Positions 23,663 through 32,040 of a stretch of 48,418 bases of DNA are shown piece by piece. Within the stretch, counting starts at the first letter, position 1. Every line of letters begins with the position of its first letter. The stretch is from an uncultured Phycisphaerales bacterium (lineage in GTDB: Bacteria; Planctomycetota; Phycisphaerae; Sedimentisphaerales; Anaerobacaceae), in assembly GCA_937927975.1 (NCBI GenBank), contig CALEZT010000123.1:1-48418 (forward strand), read 5' to 3'. Under the pieces are notes generated by a model that made no database searches, was not told the origin of the DNA, and worked only from the letters and a program-made list of their open reading frames with translations. The position numbers and the translations under genes are program-made.

Positions 23663-23879
23663 TGGTGTCCACCTGTTCACAGCCTCGCTCGATGGCTTCG
23701 CGCATCAACTCGGCGTCCTCTGGCGATATCGTACCCGCAAGGTGCAATGATTGTCGGCCCGGAACACCCCGAGGAGTGGACTGAGCCAGAGCCCGTGTGA
23801 ACTCCAGCACCCGCCATTGCAGGTCCTGCGGCAGGTCCTTGAGTTCCTCGACCACCTTATCAACAATCGGCCTATCCAT
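23652..23879 (-). CDS. vapB: VapB-like antitoxin (DUF2281-like)
   Basis: The 75-residue product resembles DUF2281-type antitoxins, with the N-terminal helix VVEELKDLPQDLQWRVLEFTRAL followed by a short linker and an acidic C-terminal segment (ISPEDAELMREAIERGCEQVD). It should neutralise the PIN toxin and repress its own promoter. The ATG at 23879 has AAGGGAG five bases upstream. The frame extends much further upstream without a plausible start. The promoter at 23947-23975 fits this gene pair. Confidence 0.8.
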   Translation of the reverse strand: MDRPIVDKVVEELKDLPQDLQWRVLEFTRALAQSTPRGVPGRQSLHLAGTISPEDAELMREAIERGCEQVDTNEW

Positions 23880-23946
23880 ATGGCTCCCTTCAGTCATCAT
23901 TCCTCCCGGCGACCAACGCGGACTCGGAACACGGCCCGTGTTGACC

Positions 23947-23975
23947 ATTGTAGCACGACGATCGGGTCGGGGCAA
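23947..23975 (-). promoter_or_regulatory. Promoter for the vapBC pair
   Basis: On the minus strand TTGCCC (23970-23975) and TACAAT (23947-23952) are 17 bases apart, about 68 bases before the antitoxin ATG. Confidence 0.6.
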
Positions 23976-23985
23976 TTATTGACTG

Positions 23986-24014
23986 TTGATGTACCGGCTA
24001 GGCCGCGGTATGCT
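23986..24014 (+). promoter_or_regulatory. Probable promoter for the URO-D family gene
   Basis: TTGATG (23986-23991) and TATGCT (24009-24014) are 17 bases apart. It is divergent from the vapBC promoter, with only ten bases between the two -35 boxes. A short GTCAATCGTAAATGG repeat follows at about 24090, like that before the sulfatase. Confidence 0.45.
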
Positions 24015-24127
24015 GGGCCTGTCGTGCGGGCGGGTGGCCCAGTGGATTTGCGGTTTTCGCGGCCGACCTCGGCGGCCAAAAGCGCAAATCGTCAATCGTA
24101 AATGGTACATGTCAAGGGGTTGATGCG

Positions 24128-25576
24128 ATGCCGCAGGATATGGAGCAGCTCTATCAGCAGCGATTGAACCGATACGTCACGGCCATGCGGAACGAGAAGC
24201 CGGACATGATCCCCATCCGTCCGTTCGTGGCCGAGTTCACGGCCAAGTACGCCGGCTTCACCTGCCAGGACGTGGCCCACGACTACGGCAAGGCGTTCGA
24301 GGCCGCGGTCAAAACGGCCAAAGACTTCCAGTGGGACGCGGTTGTCGCGAACATGGTCTACGTCTGGACCGGTCTGGCCCAGGCCGCGGGGCTGAGGTAC
24401 TACGGCATCCCCGGCGTCGGCATCCCGCACACGGTCGGCTTCAACTACATCGAACCGCCCGAGGACAAGGCCTTCATGAAGGAGGACGAGTACGACGAGC
24501 TGATCGACGATCCGACCGCCTTCCTCTACAACACCTGGCTGCCGCGGGTCTCGACCGAGGTCAGCACCATCGGCGAGGCGTCCACCTATCGCAACAACCT
24601 GGCCCTGGTCAAAAGCGCGATGGCCATGCTACAGTACTTCTACGCCTTCGGACCCCAGTCGGCGCGGCTGCGCTCCGAGTGCGGGGTCGCCGGCGCGATC
24701 GCGGGCATCTTCAAGGCGCCCTTCGACATCCTCGCCGACAAGATGCGAGGCTACATCGGCCTGACCATGGACATGCAGACACAGCCCAAGAAGGTGCTCA
24801 AAGCCTGCGAGGCCCTCATGCCGCACCTGGTCAACGTGGGTCTGACCACCGCCGATGCGACCAACCACGTCCCGATCGGCTACTGGATGCACCGCGGCTG
24901 CGTGCCCTTCGTCAACCCCAAGCAGTTCGAGTCGCACTACTGGCCGACGCTAAAGCCCTGCATCGAGGAGTTCTGGAAGAACGGGCACCAGACCCTCTTC
25001 TACGCCGAGGGCCGCTGGAAGCACCACTTCGACGCCTTCCGCGAACTGCCCGACCGGAGCATCGTGTTCCACTGCGATCAGGACGACATCTTCGAGGTCC
25101 ACAAGAGGCTCCACGACAAGTTCGCCATCAGCGGCGGCATCCCCAACATGCTCTTGAGCTACGGCTCGCCCGAAGAGGTGCGAGATTTCGTGATGCGGGT
25201 GATCCAGGAAGTGGCCAAAGACGGCGGCTACATCCTGGACGCCGGCGCGATCATGCAGAACGACACGAGCGTCGAGAACATGAAGATGATGACGCAGGTC
25301 TGTCGCGAGCATGGCGTCTACTCCTCCGGCTCGTACAAGACGCCGACCGCGACGCCGCCGTGCGATCTGCCGTCGTCGGTCGAATCCCGCAAGAAGGTCA
25401 AAGGCATGGCCGGCAGGACGGCGCCGCGAGTCAAGCCCGGCGTCTGTTTCCCCTGGGAGGAGCGCGTCAAGGACCTCCCCGACATCACCGGCGACAAGGC
25501 GATGATCCAGCGGATCTGGGAGAACATCGACGCGCTGGGCAACATGTACATCTGGCAGCTTCTGCTGTCGTTCTAG
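24128..25576 (+). CDS. Uroporphyrinogen decarboxylase (URO-D) superfamily protein
   Basis: The 482-residue product belongs to the URO-D/MtaA fold. Many members outside haem synthesis are corrinoid- or thiol-dependent methyltransferases, or unknown enzymes of sugar and aromatic metabolism. It is longer than HemE (about 350 residues) and lacks the HemE N-terminal RQAGRY motif, so true haem synthesis is unlikely. Visible segments include RNEKPDMIPIRPFVAEF, FNYIEPPEDKAFM, a GYWMHRGCVPFVNPKQF stretch and a C-terminal GGYILDAGAIMQNDTSVENMKMM helix typical of the fold. AAGGGG lies about seven bases before the ATG. It is followed after 26 bases by the oxidoreductase gene, suggesting a joint operon. 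Confidence 0.75.
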   Translation: MPQDMEQLYQQRLNRYVTAMRNEKPDMIPIRPFVAEFTAKYAGFTCQDVAHDYGKAFEAAVKTAKDFQWDAVVANMVYVWTGLAQAAGLRYYGIPGVGIPHTVGFNYIEPPEDKAFMKEDEYDELIDDPTAFLYNTWLPRVSTEVSTIGEASTYRNNLALVKSAMAMLQYFYAFGPQSARLRSECGVAGAIAGIFKAPFDILADKMRGYIGLTMDMQTQPKKVLKACEALMPHLVNVGLTTADATNHVPIGYWMHRGCVPFVNPKQFESHYWPTLKPCIEEFWKNGHQTLFYAEGRWKHHFDAFRELPDRSIVFHCDQDDIFEVHKRLHDKFAISGGIPNMLLSYGSPEEVRDFVMRVIQEVAKDGGYILDAGAIMQNDTSVENMKMMTQVCREHGVYSSGSYKTPTATPPCDLPSSVESRKKVKGMAGRTAPRVKPGVCFPWEERVKDLPDITGDKAMIQRIWENIDALGNMYIWQLLLSF

Positions 25577-25602
25577 CAGTTCGGGCATCTGTGGAGGACA
25601 TA

Positions 25603-26898
25603 ATGAACCATCCAGTCGGGCGCAGGGTTTTCCTGAAAAGAACGACTGCCCTCGTCGGCGGCGTCGCCCTGCCGTACTTCGTGCGTCCCTCGGCGCTGGG
25701 CATGGCCGGAAGCGTCGCGGCCAGCGAGCGGATCACGCTGGGCATGATCGGCACAGGCGACCACGGCCGACAGGTGAACCTCAAGACCTTCCTCACGCAC
25801 TCCGACGCCCACGTCCTGGCGGTCTGCGACGTGGACAAGGCGCAGCGGGAGATCGCCCGCAAGATGGTCGACGACAAGTACGGCAACAAGGACTGCGCGG
25901 TCTGCAACGACTTTCGCGAGGTCCTCGCCCGCGCCGACATCGATGCGGTGATGATCTCGACGCCGGACCATTGGCACGTGCCGATTGCGATTGCCGCCGC
26001 CAAGGCGGGCAAAGACATCGAGTGCGAGAAGCCCACGCTGACAATCGAGGAGGGCCGCAGGCTCGTCGAGACGATGAAGCGGTACAACCGCGTCTTCCAG
26101 TGGTCCACCGAGGACCGCGCGGTGGACGTCTATCATCGCATGTGCGAACTCGTCCGCAACGGCAGGATCGGCAAGGTCCACACGATCCGCGTGGAGCTTC
26201 CCAGCGGGCCGGACACGCCGGGCAATCCCGAGCCGATGCCGGTGCCGGAGGGCTTCGACTATGACATGTGGCTGGGACCCGCGCCCTGGGCACCCTACAC
26301 GAAGGACCGCTGCCACTGGAATTTCCGCTGGATCTTCGACTACTCCGGCGGCATGCTCACCGACTGGGGCGCCCACCTGCTCGACGGCGCCCAGTGGGGC
26401 AACGACACCGAGCGCACCGGCCCGGTCGAAGTCGAGGGCAAAGGCGTCTTCTGGAATGAGGGTCTGTTCAACACGGCCAGGGAGTTCCGCATCGAGTACA
26501 CCTACGCCGACGGCGTGAAGCTGATCGTGACATCCGGCACGCCCAGCCTGAGATTCGAGGGCAGCGAAGGCTGGATCGGCAATCGCGGCTGGCGGGCCCC
26601 CCTGCAGGCGGAGCCCGCATCCATCCTGACCTCGGCCATCGGGCCCGATGGGGTCCGCCTGTTCACCTGCCCCCAGGGCGAGCAGCGGAACTTCCTCGAC
26701 TGCGTCAAATCGAGACAGGAGTGCTACTTCCCGCCGGAGATCGGACAGCGATGTTTCACGATCGCGCACATCGGCAACATCGCCATGCTGCGAGGAAAGA
26801 AGCTCAAGTGGGACCCGCAGGCCGAGCGGTTCACGAACGACGACCAGGCCAACCGCATGCTCGGACGGAGCATGCGAAGCCCGTGGAATCTGCTGTGA
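25603..26898 (+). CDS. TAT-exported Gfo/Idh/MocA oxidoreductase
   Basis: The 431-residue product has a twin-arginine signal (RRVFLKRTTALVGGVALPYF). It continues with a Rossmann domain: LGMIGTGDHGRQ near residue 47, CDVDKAQREIA, and the STPDHWHVPIAIAAAKAGKDIECEKP block whose lysine is the conserved EKP lysine. The C-terminal sheet domain includes WNFRWIFDYSGGMLTDWGAHLLDGA. Such enzymes oxidise or reduce sugar hydroxyls with a tightly bound NAD(P). In this class an exported, twin-arginine form often partners a DUF1080 hydrolase to make and cut 3-keto sugars. GGAGG lies just before the ATG at 25603. The next gene carries a DUF1080 domain. Confidence 0.92.
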   Translation: MNHPVGRRVFLKRTTALVGGVALPYFVRPSALGMAGSVAASERITLGMIGTGDHGRQVNLKTFLTHSDAHVLAVCDVDKAQREIARKMVDDKYGNKDCAVCNDFREVLARADIDAVMISTPDHWHVPIAIAAAKAGKDIECEKPTLTIEEGRRLVETMKRYNRVFQWSTEDRAVDVYHRMCELVRNGRIGKVHTIRVELPSGPDTPGNPEPMPVPEGFDYDMWLGPAPWAPYTKDRCHWNFRWIFDYSGGMLTDWGAHLLDGAQWGNDTERTGPVEVEGKGVFWNEGLFNTAREFRIEYTYADGVKLIVTSGTPSLRFEGSEGWIGNRGWRAPLQAEPASILTSAIGPDGVRLFTCPQGEQRNFLDCVKSRQECYFPPEIGQRCFTIAHIGNIAMLRGKKLKWDPQAERFTNDDQANRMLGRSMRSPWNLL

Positions 26899-26916
26899 AG
26901 ATCATGGAATTGACTT

Positions 26917-27027
26917 TGTCATGCTGAACGAAGTGAAGCATCCGGCCTGCGAAGGGAGAAACACCCCTGGATTCGGGGCTTCCTTTCTCGCTCGATGCCC
27001 GGATCCTTCGCTTTGCTCAGGGTGACA
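26917..27027. repeat. Dispersed palindromic element (copy 4)
   Basis: Arms at 26917-26943 (TGTCATGCTGAACG-type) and 27001-27027 (GGATCCTTCGCTTTG-type) flank a sequence that is itself weakly palindromic. The following gene's AGGAGG ribosome-binding site starts about ten bases after the element. Confidence 0.65.
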
Positions 27028-27050
27028 GAGGAAGAAGGAGGACTCGCGTC

Positions 27051-28613
27051 ATGGCAAGATGTGCTTTGGCTATCTTCGCAATCGTGGCTTTCCTGGCCTC
27101 GCCCCTTACCGCAACAGCGAAGGATTGCAGCGAATGTCACAAGCTCCCGATCACAGGCGACGACCTCTCCCCCTGGCGGAGTCCGACGGGAGACTGGACC
27201 GTCGTTGGGGACGCGACGCTCGCGCCCGGCAACGAGACGATGCTGACGGCCACGCCGGGAACCGGAGCCATCCTCAACGGCTCGACCGGCAGAACCGTCA
27301 ACCTCCTGAGCAAGCAGGAATTCGGCGACGTCCGCGCCCACGTCGAGTTCATGGCCTCGAAGGACTCCAACTCGGGCGTGTACTTCATGGGCCGCTACGA
27401 GGTCCAGGTATTCGACAGTTGGCAGAAGCCGTCGGCCTATCCCGGCATCGAGTGCGGCGGCATCTACGAACGATGGGATGAAAGCCGCGATCCCAAAGGC
27501 TACGAGGGCCATTCACCGCGTGTCAACGCGTCGAAGTCGCCCGGCCAGTGGCAGAGCTTCGACGTGGTCTTCCGGGCCCCTCGCTTCGACAAGACCGGCC
27601 GCAAGATCGCCAACGCCCGTTTCGAGAAAGTGGTGCACAACGGGGTCCTTGTCCACAGCGATGTCGAACTGACCGGACCGACCCGCGCCAGCACGTACGA
27701 CGACGAAAAGCCGCTCGGCCCGCTCATGCTCCAGGGCGACCACGGACCGGTGGCCTATCGCAACCTCTGGTTCGCCCCTGCGGGCCCGAACCCCTTCTTC
27801 GCGATGGACACCGCGACCCAGGACGCGAACCACAAGACCGCCTCGCAACAGGCGCAAATGCTCAAGGATCTGGGCTACGCCGGCATCGGGCCGGGCTACA
27901 CGGGAGTGGCTCCGCTGGCGGAGATGCTCAAGGAGCTCGATGCACGCGACTTGCAGCTCTTCGCGGTCTACGCCGGCATCAATATCGACGCCGGAACCCA
28001 GCCGTATGATCCATCATTGAAAGAGGCCATGAAGGTCCTGGAAGGCCGCAACGCGATTCTGTGGATCTTCGCGCAGAGCAAACAGTTCGGTCCCTCGAAC
28101 GTCGAAGGCGATGCCCGAGCGGTCGAGCTCATCCGCGAACTGGCGGACGCGGCTGCTTCCCACAGGGTTCGCATCTCGCTGTATCCTCACAACGCCTTCT
28201 GGATGGAGACGATCGAGGACACCGTGCGAATCGCGGAGAAAGTGAAGCGCCCGAATGTGGGCGTCACGTTCAACCTGTGCCACTGGCTGCGAGTCAGCAA
28301 GAGCCGGGACGCCAGAGCGGCCATCGAGAAGGCGATGCCCTATCTGTCCGTGGTGAACATCAACGGCGCGGATTCCGACGGCAAAGACTGGAACACCTTG
28401 ATTCAGACGCTCGATCGCGGTACCTTCGACATGCGTGGATTCCTGGAGATCCTTCGGGACGCCGGGTACACCGGCCCGATCGGGTTCCAGGGCTACGGCA
28501 TCGGCGGCGATGCCCATGAGAATCTCAAACGCACGATGGCCGCCTGGGAGAAGCACTGCCAGGTCCTTCGCGGCGATGTGAAACCATTCGGGGAGTTGAA
28601 AAAGGCACCCTGA
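27051..28613 (+). CDS. Secreted DUF1080 (3-keto-disaccharide hydrolase)-TIM barrel fusion
   Basis: The 520-residue product has a signal peptide (residues 1-23), then a DUF1080/3-keto-disaccharide hydrolase domain (about 35-245). That domain shows DLSPWRSPTGDWTVVGDATL, FMASKDSNSGVYFMGRYEVQVFDS and GPLMLQGDHGPVAYRNLWF. A xylose-isomerase-like TIM barrel follows (about 255-515) with LKDLGYAGIGPGYTG and VGVTFNLCHWLRV, where the His is a likely metal ligand. The first domain would cleave a 3-keto-glycoside and the second would isomerise or epimerise the sugar released. AGGAGG eight bases upstream fixes the ATG at 27051. It follows the Gfo/Idh/MocA gene, and the pair makes a plausible oxidative glycan-cleavage unit. 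Confidence 0.85.
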   Translation: MARCALAIFAIVAFLASPLTATAKDCSECHKLPITGDDLSPWRSPTGDWTVVGDATLAPGNETMLTATPGTGAILNGSTGRTVNLLSKQEFGDVRAHVEFMASKDSNSGVYFMGRYEVQVFDSWQKPSAYPGIECGGIYERWDESRDPKGYEGHSPRVNASKSPGQWQSFDVVFRAPRFDKTGRKIANARFEKVVHNGVLVHSDVELTGPTRASTYDDEKPLGPLMLQGDHGPVAYRNLWFAPAGPNPFFAMDTATQDANHKTASQQAQMLKDLGYAGIGPGYTGVAPLAEMLKELDARDLQLFAVYAGINIDAGTQPYDPSLKEAMKVLEGRNAILWIFAQSKQFGPSNVEGDARAVELIRELADAAASHRVRISLYPHNAFWMETIEDTVRIAEKVKRPNVGVTFNLCHWLRVSKSRDARAAIEKAMPYLSVVNINGADSDGKDWNTLIQTLDRGTFDMRGFLEILRDAGYTGPIGFQGYGIGGDAHENLKRTMAAWEKHCQVLRGDVKPFGELKKAP

Positions 28614-28629
28614 CAGATGGAGTCCAATA

Positions 28630-28688
28630 GGTCCTATCGGTCTTATTCGTCCTATAGGACCGATGGGACCGATAGGACAAATAGGACG
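28630..28688. repeat. Inverted GTCCTATCGGTC microrepeat
   Basis: About 25 bases of GTCCTAT-type tandem units (28630-28655) are followed directly by their reverse complement (28656-28688), forming a hairpin with almost no loop. It is related to the microrepeat at 1287-1321. It immediately precedes the next gene's start codon. Confidence 0.6.
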
Positions 28689-28692
28689 AACG

Positions 28693-28995
28693 ATGGACAC
28701 TCTCAAGCTCTTGCGCGACTACTTTCCGACCGCGGTCTACACGGGAAAATGCCTCGTGTTCATCAGCGAGGACTGGCGGGTCGAGCTGACCGAACACAAG
28801 GACAGCGACTTCAGCAAAGTCGCGGCACACCCTTCGATCATCCGCGTGCGGATCTTCAAACGAGCGTTGAACGGGGAGTTCGCCGCCGGCTTCTACGAGG
28901 ATTTTCAGTTGCCCTCGCTGGGCGAACTGGCCGAGCAGATCGAGAAATACGTCCAGATGGCCATCGGCGCGAATCTCCGCGAGAACGTCGAGTGA
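28693..28995 (+). CDS. Hypothetical 100-residue protein
   Basis: The product is not recognised. It is soluble, of mixed composition, with segments KLLRDYFPTAVYTGKCLVFISEDW, VRIFKRALNGEFAAGFYEDFQL and an amphipathic C-terminal helix (LAEQIEKYVQMAIGANL). The DUF167 gene follows three bases after its stop, so the two are probably co-transcribed. GGAC six bases before the ATG serves as a weak ribosome-binding site. Confidence 0.6.
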   Translation: MDTLKLLRDYFPTAVYTGKCLVFISEDWRVELTEHKDSDFSKVAAHPSIIRVRIFKRALNGEFAAGFYEDFQLPSLGELAEQIEKYVQMAIGANLRENVE

Positions 28996-28998
28996 TCT

Positions 28999-29301
28999 AT
29001 GCCGAAACCCGCCATTCAGGAAGACGCCGGGGGCGTGGTCTTCACCGCCAAGATCGTACCGGGCAGCAGCCGAACGACCATCGCGGGCGTCCTGGACGAC
29101 ATGGTCAAGATCCGCGTGGCGGCCCCGCCGGAAAAGGGCAAGGCCAACCAGTGCCTGGTCGCCTATCTGGCCGGACAGCTCGGCGTCAAGAAGAGCCAGA
29201 TCGACATCGTCGCGGGCCAAACGAACCCAATCAAACAGGTGCGAGTCGAGGGAATCTCCGCGGCGATGCTTCTTGAGAAGCTCGGCCTGAGCGAACCATA
29301 G
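28999..29301 (+). CDS. DUF167 (YggU/UPF0235) family protein
   Basis: The 100-residue product matches the small DUF167 family, with FTAKIVPGSSRTTIAGVLDDMVKIRVAAPPEKGKANQCLVAYLAGQLGV, the hallmark PPEKGKAN signature. Its role is unknown; members are often linked to YggT-like genes, but none is present here. It is preceded by the hypothetical gene with a three-base gap and ends 21 bases before the stop codon of the convergent lipoprotein gene. Confidence 0.92.
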   Translation: MPKPAIQEDAGGVVFTAKIVPGSSRTTIAGVLDDMVKIRVAAPPEKGKANQCLVAYLAGQLGVKKSQIDIVAGQTNPIKQVRVEGISAAMLLEKLGLSEP

Positions 29302-29322
29302 GTTGCTGGATAGCCCCCTTGT

Positions 29323-30153
29323 CTACTCCGACAGCTTCTTGAGACGGATGTCGCGAACCGCGCCGGTCGTGATCCAGGTAGCAATCCCCAGCGGCTGACA
29401 GAGATCGACCTCCGCACGAATCCCGATCTTGTGGTCGGTGGTGTCGAAGTTCACCAGCTCCTCGTCGTCGAGCCAGGCCAGAATGGTCTTGTCCTCCACG
29501 CGTAGTCGGACATGGTACCACTTGCCTCTCTCGAAACTCATGATGCGGGTGGTCTCGTTCTCGGAGGCGTCGAAGTAATCGATGGTCGAGAGGCCGCAGA
29601 CGCTGCCGCCCCAGCCGCCGAGGACCAGAGTGCAGGGCTTGTCCCCAACTGGGAACGTCAGGCCGCAGAAGAAGTCATTGCCCTCGACCCGCATCGCCTC
29701 CAGGCTGATCTCGTAATTCTCCCGAACGACCGGCCCGGTCCAGGTGATCCCGGTCATATAGCTGCCGATCTCCATATGGATCGCGCCGTCTTTGACATGG
29801 ACCTTCCCCTGTCCGCCAAAATCCGTCGGCTTCCAGAGCCCCAGATTCTCTCCGTCGAACAGGCTGATCTCTCGATTGGGGGCGACGGAAGACCCTGTCG
29901 CCGGCTTGGACTCCTGGACCGGTTCGGGCCGGACCGGCTCGACGGATTCGATTTTCGCACCCTGTTCACTCGAAGGCTGTGCAACAGGCCGAACTTGGGC
30001 AGGCTCCTCGGCTGACGGTTGCGCCGTGGACCGGCACCCCCCCGCCAACACCCACCCCAACACGAGGAGAATGCTCAAGACCATCACGTTATGGGTCTGG
30101 CTGGACGATTTGACACATACCCCACGATTTTCCGCTGAACCGGCCGAACTCAT
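29323..30153 (-). CDS. DUF1080-domain lipoprotein
   Basis: The 276-residue product begins with a long basic and polar N-region, then the lipoprotein signal MVLSILLVLGWVLAGGC. A Pro/Glu/Gln-rich linker (residues about 45-95) and a DUF1080 domain (ISLFDGENLGLWKPTDFGG through AVRDIRLKKLSE) follow. The domain includes GITWTGPVVRENYEISLEAMRVEGNDFFCGLTFPV. It is probably a surface-anchored 3-keto-glycoside hydrolase or sugar-binding protein. AGGAGG five bases before the ATG at 30153 settles the start, although the signal begins about 24 residues in. It is the second DUF1080 protein in the window. Confidence 0.85.
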   Translation of the reverse strand: MSSAGSAENRGVCVKSSSQTHNVMVLSILLVLGWVLAGGCRSTAQPSAEEPAQVRPVAQPSSEQGAKIESVEPVRPEPVQESKPATGSSVAPNREISLFDGENLGLWKPTDFGGQGKVHVKDGAIHMEIGSYMTGITWTGPVVRENYEISLEAMRVEGNDFFCGLTFPVGDKPCTLVLGGWGGSVCGLSTIDYFDASENETTRIMSFERGKWYHVRLRVEDKTILAWLDDEELVNFDTTDHKIGIRAEVDLCQPLGIATWITTGAVRDIRLKKLSE

Positions 30154-30330
30154 GGTGTCCTCCTGACAACTCGGGTTTTTGGTTGAATAAGGTAAACGCG
30201 CCGGTACAATTGCACAAGGGGAAACTGGAGGTCCCTTCCGCATGGCGGGCCATGACGTCTTCGCCTCAAGCAGGCTGAACCTCATGACGATAACAGGCGT
30301 ATAGCCAAGTACTTGTGATAAGAGGGCTAC
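30154..30330. other. Divergent intergenic region
   Basis: This region separates the DUF1080 lipoprotein gene (left) and the TPR gene (right). It must hold both promoters, but no convincing -35/-10 pair could be fixed. A weak TATAGC-like box occurs at about 30300. Confidence 0.35.
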
Positions 30331-31953
30331 ATGAAAAGAGTCCTTCTGAGCATAACGATTCTCCTGGTTCTCTCGCCTTTGACGGCTTCCGGGCAACGGG
30401 TCCGCCTGGCCAACGTCAGCAAGGCGGGTCTGAACGTCACCTCCCTGGAGCAGGTGCTCCGGCTCTCGGACGACCAGATCGATTTGGCCACCGCCACGCT
30501 GATCGCCTCGGAATACTGGAGCAAGGTGGTTGCCGGACGGCAGTATATCGAGCAGTTGGACGCCATGGCGACGGAGATCCTGGTCCGCCTGCGGCAGCAG
30601 CGGATACCGACGGACGTCCGGGCCATCCCGATCATCAATCAGTATCTCTTCGACGAACTGGGCTTCAAACCGGTCGCCCACGCGGACGATCCGAACGATT
30701 TGTTCCTCCATTCCGTCCTGGACCGTCGGCAAGGCTACTGCCTGAGTCTTTCAGTGCTCTACCTCGCCGTCGCCGAGCGGGTGGGGGTGAGCCTCCACGG
30801 GGTCGTCGTCCCCGGCCATTTCTTCGTCCGCTACGACAACGGGCGAACCCGCTGCAACATCGAGACCACCAGCGGCGGGGCCAATCCTCCCGACGACTAC
30901 TACCGGACGAAATTCAACGTCCCCGAGAACAGCCGTGACACCATCTACATGAAGAACCTCAACAAGCGTCAGAGTCTCGGCTGCTTCTTCAACAACCTCG
31001 GAAACGTCTACAACGAGATCGGAGACGTGGACACCGCCATGCTGGCCCTGGAGCGGGCCGTCACGATCAACCCGACTCTCTCGGAATCGCGGTCCAATCT
31101 GGGCAACATGTACCTGCAAAAGAACCGTCTCGGCGATGCGATCCAGCAGTATCGGTCCGCCCTGAACCTCAACCCCGGCGACTCCAAGACCCACTACAAT
31201 CTCGGCAACGCCTACATGGCCAGCGAAGAATTCAACGCCGCCGCGTCCTCCTATCGACAGGCCATCATGCTGGACCCGAACTGCGTCGACGCCTACCGGA
31301 AGATCGCGGTGCTGCTGTGCAAGCAGGAACGATACAGTCAGGCCCTGGCGCAACTGAACGTGGCCCTGTCCCTGAACCGAGACAATCCGGATGTCTACGG
31401 CCAACTCGGCGACGTATACTACCGGATGCAGGATTACAGCAACGGGTTGGCGAGCTTTCGCAGAGCGGTGGATCTGAAGCCGGACTGGGCGGAAGCTCAT
31501 TACGGCCTGGGCATCTGCCACGGCGCGCTGAACCAGACCGTCGATGAGATCCGCTCCTATCAGCAGGCGCTGGCGATCAATCCGACGCTGCTGGGGGCCC
31601 TCGTGGACCTGGGCGGCGCGTATTTCAACCAGGGGAATTACGACCTGGCGGTGCAGTACTATCGGCAGGCGGTGACGGCCAGTCCGGAAGACGCGAGAAT
31701 CCTGTATAATCTGGGCTCGGCCTATCTGAAGAAGGATCAGTACGATCTGGCGGTCAAGGCCTACCTCCAGGTGGTCCGGATCGATCCCAAGACCCCCGAC
31801 GCGCACCAGGGCCTGGCCTACGGATTCTACATGCTGGGCAAGTACCCCGAAGCTTTGCGACACGCCAACACCGCCAAGCGGCTTGGGGCCCAAGTCCCTG
31901 AGGATCTGGTCAAAGCGATCGAGAGCCGCCTCGCGCTGCCGGCCAGGGGCTAA
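30331..31953 (+). CDS. Exported transglutaminase-like and TPR protein
   Basis: The 540-residue product has a signal peptide (residues 1-22, ending in TASGQ). A SirB1/transglutaminase-like domain follows (about 40-200) with the expected catalytic order Cys137 (RQGYCLSLS), His163 (VPGHFFVRY) and an acidic residue in NIETT. About nine tetratricopeptide repeats follow (roughly 215-530), each matching the W-LG-Y-A-P pattern (such as FNNLGNVYNEIGDVDTAMLALERAV). TPRs provide protein-binding surfaces and the N-domain may act on peptides or amides. Its target is unknown. GAGGG before the ATG is the ribosome-binding site. Confidence 0.8.
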   Translation: MKRVLLSITILLVLSPLTASGQRVRLANVSKAGLNVTSLEQVLRLSDDQIDLATATLIASEYWSKVVAGRQYIEQLDAMATEILVRLRQQRIPTDVRAIPIINQYLFDELGFKPVAHADDPNDLFLHSVLDRRQGYCLSLSVLYLAVAERVGVSLHGVVVPGHFFVRYDNGRTRCNIETTSGGANPPDDYYRTKFNVPENSRDTIYMKNLNKRQSLGCFFNNLGNVYNEIGDVDTAMLALERAVTINPTLSESRSNLGNMYLQKNRLGDAIQQYRSALNLNPGDSKTHYNLGNAYMASEEFNAAASSYRQAIMLDPNCVDAYRKIAVLLCKQERYSQALAQLNVALSLNRDNPDVYGQLGDVYYRMQDYSNGLASFRRAVDLKPDWAEAHYGLGICHGALNQTVDEIRSYQQALAINPTLLGALVDLGGAYFNQGNYDLAVQYYRQAVTASPEDARILYNLGSAYLKKDQYDLAVKAYLQVVRIDPKTPDAHQGLAYGFYMLGKYPEALRHANTAKRLGAQVPEDLVKAIESRLALPARG

Positions 31954-31973
31954 GAAGAAGTTCCGCCGGCCTC

Positions 31974-32002
31974 TTGACAGAATGGCGGCCCGCCGGTAGA
32001 AT
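31974..32002 (+). promoter_or_regulatory. Sigma70-type promoter for coaE
   Basis: TTGACA (31974-31979) and TAGAAT (31997-32002) are 17 bases apart, with the transcript start expected near 32009, about 32 bases before the coaE GTG. Confidence 0.75.
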
Positions 32003-32040
32003 AGCGGCAAAGTGGGAGTCGGCAGCAGAGCTGCCTGAAC

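Noticed and set aside
29217..29235. GCCAAACGAACCCAATC in the DUF167 gene as a dispersed-repeat insertion
   Set aside because: The match to the GAAACGAACCCAATTC repeat is short, and the encoded GQTNPIKQVRVEG fits the normal family alignment without a gap.
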